Notes: a model not told the origin generated them from the sequence alone. Shown: positions 1 through 8,955, counted from the stretch's first letter. The stretch: 64,000 nucleotides of DNA from Clusia tigrina (GCA_920105625.2 OV050030.1:151955988-152019987), one strand, 5' to 3'. A program made the numbers and translations.

Positions 1-541
1 ATCTTTTTTTGCAGTAATGCAACAAATCCATTAGTTTTTACAGTCATTGCAGGAGCTCCATCTTTTGCCACAGAAGTTTATTTTAGCAAAGGTAAATTAT
101 ATTTTTCTAAAAGTTCATATACACCATTAAATATGTCTTCTCCTGTAGTAGTGTCATGCAAAGTAACTACATCCAAGAATTCCTCAAAAATGTTGAAATC
201 GTCGTCAGAAACATGAATAAATGCAGTTTACTGAGCTACACCCCCGATATCTGTATTCTCATCACAAATAATAGAAAAAGTTGAAAGTCATGAGATTTTT
301 TTGAGACAGAAGTTGTTTGAAAAGCCTTGACACTTTCAGGACAAATTATTTATGCAGTTTTAATAATGCAAATCTTAATAAAATCACCTTCAGTAATAGA
401 TTTCGAATTTTTAGCTATTAATTCAGATAAGACTTAGCTTGGATGCCAAACCGTTTCACTTTCATACAATACATTTGAAAATATCAGCTGTGGCTTTTTG
501 AGTCCTAACTTGAACTGTTTCAACATTTCTTCTCTAATTAT
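1..541 (-). pseudogene. hAT-2 transposase, N-terminal half (GTF2IRD2/ZBED5/SCAND3-like), partial
   Basis: Minus-strand translation gives a decayed hAT transposase of the vertebrate ZBED5/GTF2IRD2 and insect SCAND3-like group. In order from 541 downward it shows a KSITEGDFIK-type motif, CPESVKAF, an Asp-bearing CDENTDIGG segment (first acidic site), and DGAPAM at 45-62 (second acidic site of the RNase H-like fold). In-frame stops interrupt it, for example before TAFIHVSDDD near 229 and before TSVAKDGAP near 81. This copy is cut by the window start and lacks one A near 213 that other units have. The C-terminal half lies at 2530-3005, beyond the gypsy fragment. Group assignment is from remembered family motifs, not a search. 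Confidence 0.72.
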
Positions 542-985
542 TGCTATTTACACACTTAATATTAGGCTTAAAGTTTACTTATTACAATTTGCACATAATA
601 TAAAAATATATTGATCACTTTATTACTTTTTAATCACAATTACAAATACTGCTGCTTCGAGTAAAATGCGCGATGTACATACTGTTACGATTGCTTTTCA
701 ACTGTTGTCGACTTTAAATTGCTTCAGCTTATATACCTTTCGAATGGCTGAAGTAGAAAATTCTATACTATTAAAGAAGTTTCTAGATCATTCTCACATC
801 TTATATAGACACCTCGAAGAGGGTTCTTGAGTAAGCTTTTATTTTCGAGAACATTCTGTACACCATTATCCACACCACGAAAGAAGTTTTTATCTGCATG
901 GATTGTGTCTTGACTTAGATACATAGGGTTGTACACTCATTCTCAAACTCCAGATGGGATCCTAATAGTGTGCAATCACGTTTCA
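542..985 (-). mobile_element. Ty3/gypsy 3' LTR
   Basis: Placed by context. The gypsy pol fragment ends with a stop at 997, followed on the minus strand by a purine-rich tract (986-996) and then TG at 985. The proposed LTR runs to CA at 542, 444 bp. It contains a TATA-like element at 801-808 and an AATAAA signal at 619-624, the order expected for U3-R. The next base begins hAT-2 homology. No 5' LTR is present in any unit, so this is one end of a 5'-truncated element. The exact 3' edge is inferred from TG...CA only. Confidence 0.6.
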
Positions 986-996
986 CTGCCCTCCGC

Positions 997-2495
997 TTAA
1001 TCTTGTTCGTCCCGAACAAGGATAGTACTGCAACTTATATAAGGAGATGCCTCTCCAGATGAACGGCTTTCATTCAGCTCCTCACATTTCTCGCCAACTG
1101 GATGCGGTATACTACAACGTTGATCCCCTTAATCACCTTGTAAGGACCTTCCCAGTCTGTTTGAAGCTTTGGCGATAATCCCTTGTTCCTTTGCGGATTA
1201 TGAAGCATATCTAGCTGCCCTTCTTGAAATTCCTTGGAATTTGCTCGTACATGATATCTGGCTTTAATTTTATCACCCATCAGTTGTGTGCTTTTTCTGA
1301 TGATTCCATGACTTTCATTCAAATGTCTTCGTTTGTCAGCTACATAACTGCTACATGAAACTTCCGTAGATGAGTAGGCACCGAATTTCAGATCTGCAGG
1401 TAATCTTATATCACAACCAAAAATAGTTTAGCTGGTGTTGTATATGTTGTATCGTGAGTTGCCGATTGGTATGCCATTAGGTACAGGGGTATGTGTTGGT
1501 CCCAATCTTTCTGGTTTCTGTCCACGACTTTCCTTAAGTGTTCCTCAAGCGTACAATTAAATTTTTCAACCATTTTATTAGATTGCGGGTGCAAAGCATT
1601 TGTGCGAGTTTGGCGTATGCCTCATTTCCCTGAATATCGTTGACTCGAAATTTCTGCCTTGATCCAAGTGAAACTCAAGGGGAGCACCGAATCTGCAGAC
1701 TCAATTATTGATAAATGCATCTGCAACGGTCTTAGCTTCTTGATCGGGGATGGGATATACTTCTGACCATTTACTAAAATAGTCGATTACGACGAGAACA
1801 TATTTGTTGCCGGAATCACTAATTGGAAACGGACCCGCGATGTCCATTGCAATACGCTCAAATGGCGCGCCCACATTGTATAAATGCATTTTCCCCTGAC
1901 TGCGACGGCTCGGTCCCTTGGTAGCTGTACACTTTTCAGTCAACTACAGATTGCTGGCAACCCTAATTGTCCTCCGCTTGGCCCACTATGGTATTCCTGG
2001 AGATTTTCGGTTATACTTGCCTTGGGTACCACAATCAAGTTCTTCATGGTTTTTACATCTTCGCTCTCCCACGTGCGGAATAGGCATCCATTTTGCAACT
2101 GTAAGCTATTCCATTGAGCCCAATATGCTTTAGTTATGAGACTTTAGATCGAGATTTCATTCCATTCTGGTCGTTTTCCTTCTTTCTTACTTGACACGAT
2201 TTTTGCCAATTCTGGGTCATTTCGTTGTTCTCCTTTTATTTTCTCTGCTGCCCATTCTTCGTTTGGTGAAACAACCTTTCAGCGGACATTGACTACTCCT
2301 TCTTTCCCTTCAGCTTTAGAACAGTGCTTACATTCCACATTGCAAGGACGTCGTGATAATGCATCAGCATTCCCGTGGCTACCGCCTCTGCTATCTTCTA
2401 TTGTGAAATCGTAGCTTTGGAGTCTCTCAATCCATCTCGCCAACTGACCTACGGGATTTTTGAACTGTAATAGCCAGCGAAAATAATGAAAAGTT
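997..2495 (-). pseudogene. Ty3/gypsy pol remnant: RNase H end plus integrase (Mdg1/412-like)
   Basis: Reading down from 2495: a WLLQFKNP and RWIERLQ segment, then GNADALSRRPC (2343-2385), the last conserved Asp of retroelement RNase H. A stop at 2279-2281 follows. The integrase zinc-finger region is degraded. The core begins with ERIAMDIAGPF (first catalytic Asp near 1843) and a stop at 1701. A second segment has LDQG, where Ser-Asp-Gln-Gly is usual, and a frameshift leads to HPQSNKMVEKF (Glu near 1566). The C-terminal piece (1074-1322) is in yet another frame, and the tail ends VRDEQD-stop at 997. All catalytic positions are recognisable, but no frame spans them. Reverse transcriptase, protease and gag are absent. 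Confidence 0.85.
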
Positions 2496-2529
2496 ACCCT
2501 CCAAAGAATTAAAATAACGATTCTACTAT

Positions 2530-3005
2530 CGAATTCAGTTCTTAATTGAAATATATTTTCCGTGTATTTTTTGTATGATGTCGTTTCAACTGAACTGGAT
2601 TTATTCGGACTGCATATTGGAAAAAGGGGGATTTATTCAAACTGCATGTTGGAAAATGGGTTAAGTTTTAATTTTTCAGTTGATTTTCCCACAGTTGCAG
2701 CTTACCTTTAAATGCTTGTACTTGGTCACACATTTTGGTAATGATTTGATCTTTTGCTTGAAGTTTCAAATTTAAATCGGACAAGCATAAAGTACAAATC
2801 TTGTAGCCATGATAAATTTGCAAAAATGCTTGATTTTTTGTAAATAAAAAAGGGCATATTTCTTCTTTCAAGTTCCGGAATTGCTTAAGAACTTTAGAGC
2901 TTGATAGTCAACGTACTTTAGTATAATAGTATCGACCAGAACATTCACTTTCTAATTCCTTTCAAAAAATAGAAAACTGTCGCTGATTTTAGCCCCGCAA
3001 TATAT
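2530..3005 (-). pseudogene. hAT-2 transposase, C-terminal half
   Basis: Continues the hAT-2 protein after its interruption. From 3005 downward: a GLKSATVFYFLK segment, a one-base frameshift, a YYTKVR-stop-LSSSKVLKQF segment (the stop replaces the Trp of the family's V-R-W-L-S-R-G-K-V-L motif), LKEEICPF, and the family hallmark LNLKLQAKDQ in an open stretch 2668-2871, then LWENQL. Weaker similarity runs through YTENIFQLRTEF to about 2530. It abuts the truncated gypsy pol directly. The 2 x 32-bp duplication at 2597-2660 lies inside it. Confidence 0.68.
2597..2660. repeat. Two tandem copies of a 32-bp sequence
   Basis: Copies at 2597-2628 and 2629-2660 both begin GGATTTATTC and end in a purine run, differing at about four positions. 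The duplication disrupts hAT-2 coding. It is present in every unit (11011-11074, 19393-19456, 27809-27872, 36191-36254, 44606-44669, 52624-52687, 60644-60707), so it predates the array. Confidence 0.9.
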
Positions 3006-3012
3006 TTTAGCA

Positions 3013-3047
3013 TAGCAATATAAATAAATTTTTTTTTTATATTGCTA
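3013..3047. repeat. 12-bp inverted repeat with T-rich loop
   Basis: TAGCAATATAAA at 3013-3024 is mirrored by TTTATATTGCTA at 3036-3047. The loop is T-rich and varies in length and composition between units (for example 11427-11462 in unit 2), consistent with slippage. It lies next to the point where hAT-2 is interrupted. It may mark the edge of an inserted element or be chance in AT-rich DNA. Confidence 0.75.
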
Positions 3048-3455
3048 TTTCATATTTATTGTAACAACCCATAGAGACTAACAATAATATATATATCTTA
3101 TATCATAAAACTAAACAACAATGTTTCATCCTCCTTACCACTGTACGGAGAAGATTTTATTGAACACTTATTATTTTAAGAAAACACAAAAAAAATAATA
3201 TTAAGTACAGAAATAAGATGATGATAAATAGATGATCGAAAATTAGGATGGTGGTAGATCTGCTCTCTTCAAACTTGATGCGGGATGGGTTGGAATTAGT
3301 TTCTTTGCTCTTATATTGGGGTGATTCATTAATTTTATTTGGTACTTCTTTTTTATTTCTGAGTGCACCTGGCCAAATAATTCTTCATCGCTAAAGTAAC
3401 TTAAAAAAAAAATTAAAAATATTTTATGAATAAACTAAATAAATGTTAAATTAAA
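3048..3455. other. AT-rich spacer with one possible short exon
   Basis: Mostly low-complexity A/T. On the minus strand a pyrimidine-rich stretch ending AAG (about 3401-3418) precedes 53 open codons ending at a stop at 3243-3245 (SDEELFGQ ... RADLPPS). It could be a last exon of hAT-3, but I do not recognise it. In B units 2 and 4 a one-base loss in an A-run near 11770 and 28567 breaks this frame. Equivalent spacers sit just below hAT-3 in each unit. Confidence 0.35.
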
Positions 3456-4120
3456 TTAGTTTTTATTATTGTCAATATTAGAATGAATGAACATGATTTC
3501 ATTAACAGAATCTGGATTTGAGGCGATCACACTACGTTTTTCGGAAATCAAGTGCCTAGCTTTTGAAAAGATTCTCTCAGAAGCGGCACTGCTAGCTGGA
3601 ATTGAAAATATTGCGCAACTTACTTTACATAAAAACGGAAATTCATTTTGATGTAAATGCCACCACTGAAGTACATTATAATCATCATAATAATTGACAC
3701 TTATATTCTGATAAGTGTTAATTTCGTTGCTGATTTCCTCCTGTGAGCTGTTCAACTCAACCGTTTGTACGAAATCTGTAAAAAGGCGAGCTTTCTTTGT
3801 TGGAACAAAACATTCAGATATGTTTTGTATGTTTTGTTTTTCATCATCCTCAAAATATAATTTGTTTGCTGGAGGAAACAAAAATAAAGCAACTTTATGA
3901 TAGATTCTCAAGTTTTCCAAAACAACAGTCTTCTATCATATAATTCAACTTTTTTTTTTAATATTTTGATAACATTTACATCGGTTATATTGGGATTAAA
4001 TTTTTTTTAAGTTGTTTATATGGACAAAAGTTAAATGAAGAGTTGGATAATTTTCCCCTTCAAACTCTTTTAAAGATTCTTCAAAAGGTTTTAAAATGTT
4101 AACAATTTAAATATATTTAT
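3456..4120 (-). pseudogene. hAT-3 transposase C-terminal remnant (hobo/Ac/Tam3-like)
   Basis: The open segment 3456-3920 (154 codons) ends with a classic hAT C-terminal dimerisation domain: WWHLHQNEFP, then IPASSAASERIFSKA and EKRSVI. Upstream YHKVALFLFPP matches the usual lead-in. Further upstream at about 4020-4110 another frame holds LKPFEESLKEFEGENYPTL and HLTFVHINNLKK, typical of the region before the C-terminal domain. Stops and frame breaks lie between. The DNA-binding and N-terminal catalytic portions are missing. It is a third hAT lineage, distinct from hAT-1 and hAT-2. Confidence 0.8.
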
Positions 4121-4485
4121 TTGAGATTTAGAGTATTAAATTTTTTATATAATTAAACCACTTACAGCATCCAATTCCATTTTTAGTAGCAAAAACGAAA
4201 AATCTTGTGTTATTACAACATTTAAATTGACTCAAGTGTCAACATTTAACTATTCTTTTGCGTAATGATTCATTGCATTCAGTCTATTCAGTGTTTTTAA
4301 TACCGTTAGGCATGACAATACTTTGAAAGTATTGCTAATAGTGACAATGAAAGAGAGCAAACAGTACATGCATTGTGGAGAGAAGCAAATGAGTATTGAC
4401 TGCTGTTGATTTTTCGTTTTAGTGTTGTTTAAATACTGATCATTTACTGTAGTGAACGCTAGCGAAAAGAGTACACTGCACCGAT
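4121..4485. other. Unassigned stretch between hAT-3 and LINE gag remnants
   Basis: No recognisable protein. A 79-codon minus-strand ORF (4250-4489) has no family features and overlaps the gag stop. A small hairpin, CAATACTT and AAGTATTG around a 3-base loop, lies at 4316-4334. A GTAAGT-type donor lies near 4168 on the minus strand in A-class units. Same content at 12535-12899, 20919-21283, 29333-29697, 37716-38080, 46131-46495, 54150-54514 and 62170-62534. Confidence 0.4.
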
Positions 4486-5118
4486 TCACACTGTGTGTAG
4501 AGAGAAATGAATGTACTCATGCAGACCTTTATTATTTAATGGTTCTTGCATCATTGCTTGTATTGAGGTTATAAATTGTGTCATACATTGCGTTAAGGTT
4601 AAGTGCACTGCCTCTAAATTCTGCGGTTGTTTATTGATTTGTGAGTTCTCAGCTAAGTTAGATTTTAGTACATTAGGAAAAGTCATAATATATGGACCAT
4701 TGTTACCGCTGGATATGGTCTGGATTAGGTCTTAAGGGTCTGTGAATCTCTTGCTGGGCATCGATATCTCTCTTCTTGGCTCGCAAAACCCCTTCTACGT
4801 ATCGGCAAATTAAGTTCCAGTTTTCTTCGTATGTTAGCATTTTTTGACCATGTTTTCAGCTGCTTGTGAACTGGTATGTCTGTCGATTTCAAATCTTTTC
4901 TCTGTCACACAAGTGAGTTTAGAATCCAGCATATTTCAGGTACGTTCATCGTAGACAAATTGGGGGGGTTTAACTTGTTTACGTATATCTGTTACTTCAT
5001 TTTTTTTCGTCTAGAGCTGTTTCGTGTTCGGCAAGCAAGGCGTGGCGATTTTGGCTGAGTGCTGTGTTGGTGGATTCTCCATTAATATCTGGTTTATGGA
5101 TTTTGTTTGGGTTATATT
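4486..5118 (-). pseudogene. Jockey-like LINE ORF1 (gag) remnant, part after the hAT-1 insertion
   Basis: Starting at the hAT-1 target site (5118) and reading down: NTALSQNRHALLAE, similar to the N-R-F-A-L-L-A lead of Jockey gag proteins, then a homopolymer of eight A that shifts the frame (seven in B units), KPPQFVYD (family K-P-P-P-I-F-V), a stop, and one frame with a degenerate zinc-knuckle region (MVKKC, HTKKTGT, KGF) containing four stops. The end, TFPNVLKSNL ... to the stop at 4486, resembles a gag C-terminus. The middle RNA-binding part appears deleted. No reverse-transcriptase ORF2 is present. Clade call is by motif memory; a related non-LTR clade is possible. Confidence 0.55.
5111..5118. 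repeat. hAT-1 target-site duplication, left copy
   Basis: GTTATATT, exactly eight bases, repeated at 7730-7737 on the other side of hAT-1. Eight bases is the hAT superfamily length. Confidence 0.92.
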
Positions 5119-7729
5119 TAATGCTCCCAGATTTTTTTCTTAAAATACAGGAAAAACATGCGAAAATTGTTTAAAAACAGGATGTTTTTTTTCGAAAACA
5201 GGATTTTCGCAGGATTTTATTGAATTAATAAAAAACAGGTATTATTGTCAAAAAATAAGTGAAAAATACATGGTTTATGCATTGGTGGTAATTGGTATGC
5301 TTTGATCATCAATCATTCCTTTGTCTGGATCTATTTCAATGTTCTGGGTTCCATGTACGGTATGAACTTCGTACTTTTGATTCGATTGAATCTTTCGGAG
5401 CATATCAGGCGGGTCTTTTAGCCAACGGAAAAATTCTAAGCACGACATTTTCAAATTAACTTTGGTTGTGAGAATGGCCTTTAGAGTTTCGACATTTAAA
5501 TTCGATTTTTCCTCTGTCCACGTCTTATTCATCTCCGCAAACACTCTCTCGACAGAAGCTGTAGAACCGGGGAGACAAAGAATGTACTCAATTATTTTCG
5601 CCATTTCCTTGTTGTCACAGCTTTGGTCGTCCAAATGCTTGAATATTTCAACCCAACGCTCTGTCATTGAGCCTTTTTTCCCGATCCATTGTTTAATTTT
5701 ACTGTCTGAACAATAGTTTTTCACGTAACAAAATTCTTTGTGCAATTGAGCTGAATTTTCATTCGCATCGTACAACGACTTTTCATTCAATTGAGACATG
5801 GCTTCTTCTACATTTTTCCACGAAGGAATTTGACGCAGTGTGACCCATGAGTACTTTTTTAATTCCACAATTGGATTACCCCATTTTTCGAGATATTCAC
5901 AAGCATCATCTGTGAAAGATAATATACCAATTCAAATTATAATCAATGCCACAGATGTTGAGATATGGAATGAGAAACTGTTTGTAAATAATTAAATAAA
6001 TTACCAAAAAAGTCTTTGCATTTTGAAAATATGACACCGGTATCAAAACGATCGTCTACAAGAGCACCCATTTCGGCTTTTGTCTGTGGTGATAGGTATT
6101 CGTCCTCCTGTCGCATTTTCAAAGTAACGTTCAGCTCATCTAAATATTGAACAATTGCAACGGCCGACGTTCCATCGCCTTCTATTTTAAGAACACATTC
6201 TGCAAAGAGTTCAGCCTTAAATATGGAGCAGAAAGGGAACAGATTGAAAAACATGTTTCAGCTACTAATTCTCTAAACCTCAAATTTGATTTACCTGTTC
6301 TTGAACTAAGTGAAGCCAAAATTTGGACATCGGATTTCCGAAAAATTCTTTCAGCAATTTTTCTCCTTTCCTCAAACCGGTGAACAGCCTTTTCAATGGC
6401 TCATAAACTTGTAAAATACGTTTAATTGCAGGGCCAAGAGCTAGAAATCGGGTCTTTGCGTATCCCAGCAACTTCAAATATTTAACACCGCACATTTCAC
6501 AGAACTCTTTTAGAGATGCAACATGAGTTGTATAAATGTAAAAATAGGAATATATTTTTACGACAATGCATTCAACATCGAACGGTAAAAAATCGCATGC
6601 ATATTTCAGGGCATTGTACACAATGTGAGCCGAACAACCGATTCCAATTAAATGTGGCAGCCAAGTTTTCATTTTGTAAAATTCATTGTTGGTTCCGCCT
6701 CGCGTTTCACCCCCAAAATTCACTTTGGCATTATCTCCACAAAATGCAATGATTTTCTTCAGCAGGTCGTATGCTTCAGCTGTATTTTTAATTAAATCAT
6801 TGATAATGGTTGATGTTTCACCGTCTTCTGATGAAATTTCCAAAACTTTTTCGCAAACACCGACTGTAGGAATGAAGAATCTGACCAGAACGGGAAATAT
6901 TTTTATCGAACCATGATTTGATGCATCTACGGAAACCGAAACGAAGCTGCATTTCTTCAAATATTCAATTAGCATTTTTCGTACTTGTGGCGCAATAACA
7001 TTCAATACGATGGCCTGACATTTGGTTTGTGAACACGTAAATTTTTTCATTTGAAAACAAGAGCTAAATATTTTTGACGCACAGTCTGAAGATTTAAAAC
7101 TGTGATTCGCACTTATAACATGATATGCCCATGTTCCTTCCATTGCTGCAACTTCCAAATCAAATGAGCTTGAAAAAATTGTCAAAGCCGCCTGGTGTTT
7201 GCCTGTTTTCACATGTCGATCGATGTCAGCCTTTCCACCCGAAGCGATAGAAAATGTGCCTTTGCATTGTTTGCACCTAAGATCACTATCTGATGTGTTC
7301 GTTTCAAGAAAAGGATAACTTTTTTTAGTCTATCGTTGAAAACACATTTTCCTTTCGTTGTTTTTCCCATTTCAAAACAAAAACTTTATATAAATGCAGT
7401 AAAACAAAAAAAATATAAGTTTGACAAGCACAACGACAATTGTTTCAATACGCTTCGATTGTTGCGAAATACATCTACGCATATATGAATGATGGAAGTT
7501 AGAGTGAGAGAACTATATGGCACACAGCAGACATACTTTCTCTGTTTATTACGCGCATTTGTTTAGCGGCCTTTACACGTTCACGTTTACTTGCAGTCAT
7601 GCGTGGCGTGTTGAAGAGAATGTATATTTTACAGGATTTTCATAGGTAAATACAGGTGTGAATTTCTGGCAGGATTTCTCTTTAAAAAATAGGATAATCC
7701 TGCGAAATACAGGATAAATGGGACCATTA
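5119..7729 (-). mobile_element. hAT-1: complete hAT DNA transposon with TIRs
   Basis: 2611 bp bounded by TAATGCTCCCA (5119-5129) and TGGGACCATTA (7719-7729), an 11-bp terminal inverted repeat with one mismatch in this copy. Eight-base direct repeats GTTATATT flank it. Subterminal regions (about 5140-5240 and 7630-7720) are rich in short ACAGGAT/GCAGGATT-type motifs in both orientations, as expected for transposase-binding ends. It carries one spliced transposase gene on the minus strand. Unusually, the termini start TAATG rather than the common C/T-A-G-G-G type. Confidence 0.9.
5275..7370 (-). pseudogene. hAT-1 transposase, three exons, N-terminal frameshift
   Basis: Likely start ATG at 7370, followed by KCVFNDRLKK. 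An A7 run at 7320-7326 is one base off, breaking into the long frame. Next comes a BED/C2H2-like finger (CKQCKGTF ... DRHVKTGKH), then the RNase H-like core in exon 1 (ends 6295) with VSVDASNHG and FCGDNAKVNFGG (two acidic residues) and GIGCSAHIVYNALK. Intron 1 is 6216-6294 (GT-AG, 79 bp, phase 0). Exon 2 is 6005-6215. Intron 2 is 5910-6004 (95 bp, phase 1). Exon 3 runs to the stop at 5275 and holds the dimerisation domain GSTASVERVFAEM. Exons 2 and 3 are open here; private changes are GDGTSAV and MGALVDD. It belongs to the widespread animal hAT group with a DASNHG motif. Activity is unlikely because of the frameshift. Confidence 0.82.
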
Positions 7730-7737
7730 GTTATATT

Positions 7738-8062
7738 CCTTATTTTTTAACGGACTTAATTTACGCTTTATATTTATATAGCGATCCATGCCAGTCTGAA
7801 TTGCCCTGCTACACGGTTTTTTATTTAGTTTCATATTACCTCATAGAGCGTTATTGCCAGCTGTAGGAGGAGATAATGAGTTAGCGCGTTGGGGCTGAAT
7901 AACATAATTTATTGAGAGCATGCTAATTGCTTTGCTATTTAGTGTGTGCTGAGCTTTCGTCATCGAACATTCGGGAGACTGTTCAAGCAACAAATTGTAT
8001 GTTTTGTCGGACAGCATCATATCTTTGTTTACATTACACGATGCGATGGTTGGAGAGAGCAT
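7738..8062 (-). pseudogene. Jockey-like LINE ORF1 (gag) remnant, N-terminal part
   Basis: An ORF of 73 codons from ATG 8062 ends at TGA 7841-7843, and the same frame continues through 17 codons to MDRYINIKRKLSP (ATG at 7789), a typical lysine-rich start of arthropod LINE gag proteins. It reaches the hAT-1 target site at 7737. Skipping hAT-1 and one target-site copy, the frame runs straight into the gag segment at 5110 without a break, which ties the two parts together. The upstream 8063-8299 stretch shows no coding and may be the LINE 5' UTR. Confidence 0.5.
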
Positions 8063-8299
8063 AATGTGCTCATAAGCAAGCTCTTGCAGCTGGTCTTAGT
8101 TTACAGTTTATGTTTGTGTATATATGTTTTTACTATTGCTAATGCTTACTTACTGGAAAATATTACTGTCCCAACACCTTTTGTTAATATTTTTATTTTA
8201 CTTTATCGAGTCTCTGTTTCTCATTTGGGCATATGTATGTATGTGGATTGCCCTATTTCGTTTTTCACCTTTTTAACACTTAACTTACTAGATTTTACA

Positions 8300-8955
8300 A
8301 TATTTTTGATGGTTGTAAATACGTTTTCCATTTTTATGACTTTTGTACATAGCAATTCTGGATTAAAAATGCAATGCGTATGATGAGTCTTGAAGTCTTG
8401 ACGAAGCTCACTTATCTTTTTTTACAGTAATGCAACAAATCCATTAGTTTTTACAGTCATTGCAGGAGCTCCATCTTTTGCCACAGAAGTTTATTTTAGC
8501 AAAGGTAAATTATATTTTTCTAAAAGTTCATATACACCATTAAATATGTCTTCTCCTGTAGTAGTGTCATGCAAAGTAACTACATCCAAGAATTCCTCAA
8601 AAATGTTGAAATCGTCGTCAGAAAACATGAATAAATGCAGTTTACTGAGCTACACCCCCGATATCTGTATTCTCATCACAAATAATAGAAAAAGTTGAAA
8701 GTCATGAGATTTTTTTGAGACAGAAGTTGTTTGAAAAGCCTTGACACTTTCAGGAGAAATTATTTATGCAGTTTTAATAATGCAAATCTTAATAAAATCA
8801 CCTTCAGTAATAGATTTCGAATTTTTAGCTATTAATTCAGATAAAACTTAGCTTGGATGCCAAACCGTTTCACTTTCATACAATACATTTGAAAATATCA
8901 ACTGTGGCTTTTTGAGTCCTAACTTGAACTGTTTCAACATTTCTTCTCTAATTAT
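8300..8955 (-). pseudogene. hAT-2 transposase, N-terminal half (unit 1/2 junction)
   Basis: Full-length version of the segment cut at the window start. Beyond DGAPAM (around 8460) it continues down through NGFVALL, then a HCIFNPELLCTKVIKMENV segment matching the family's H-C-I-I-H-Q-x-x-L-C-x-K motif, and stops being recognisable at about 8300, precisely where the C-terminal half at 2530-3005 would continue. In-frame stops are the same as in unit 1. Confidence 0.75.

Larger units (their letters stand above)
1..8413. repeat. Tandem array unit 1 (early/A-like variant)
   Basis: First of eight head-to-tail copies. Every landmark recurs about 8.4 kb later: the integrase fragment at 1406 returns at 9820, and the hAT exon at 6280 returns near 14691. 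Unit 1 groups with the A class in its hAT-1 coding region. It lacks the 29-bp LTR deletion of units 3, 5, 7 and 8 and has private substitutions (near 1765, 3283, 6067 and 6170). The start at 1 is only the window edge; the true unit boundary is not defined by the sequence. Confidence 0.95.

Noticed and set aside
3130..3150. CACTGTACGGAG as a possible TIR of hAT-3 paired with CAGTGTACTC near 4478
   Set aside because: The two do not form an inverted pair beyond a few bases and I could not find an 8-bp duplication around them.
4250..4489. 79-codon minus-strand ORF as a gene
   Set aside because: No recognisable motif, overlaps the gag stop by a few bases, AT-rich composition; left as unassigned sequence.
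7385..7393. TATA box for the hAT-1 transposase (minus-strand TATATAAAG)
   Set aside because: It is only about 15 bases before the ATG, so a start site 25-30 bases downstream would fall inside the coding sequence.
7946..8383. Conserved 145-codon plus-strand ORF in every unit, hydrophobic, looking like a membrane protein
   Set aside because: It lies antisense to the LINE gag start and the hAT-2 N-terminal half, both with better family matches. Its conservation only reflects unit identity, and T-rich antisense naturally reads hydrophobic.
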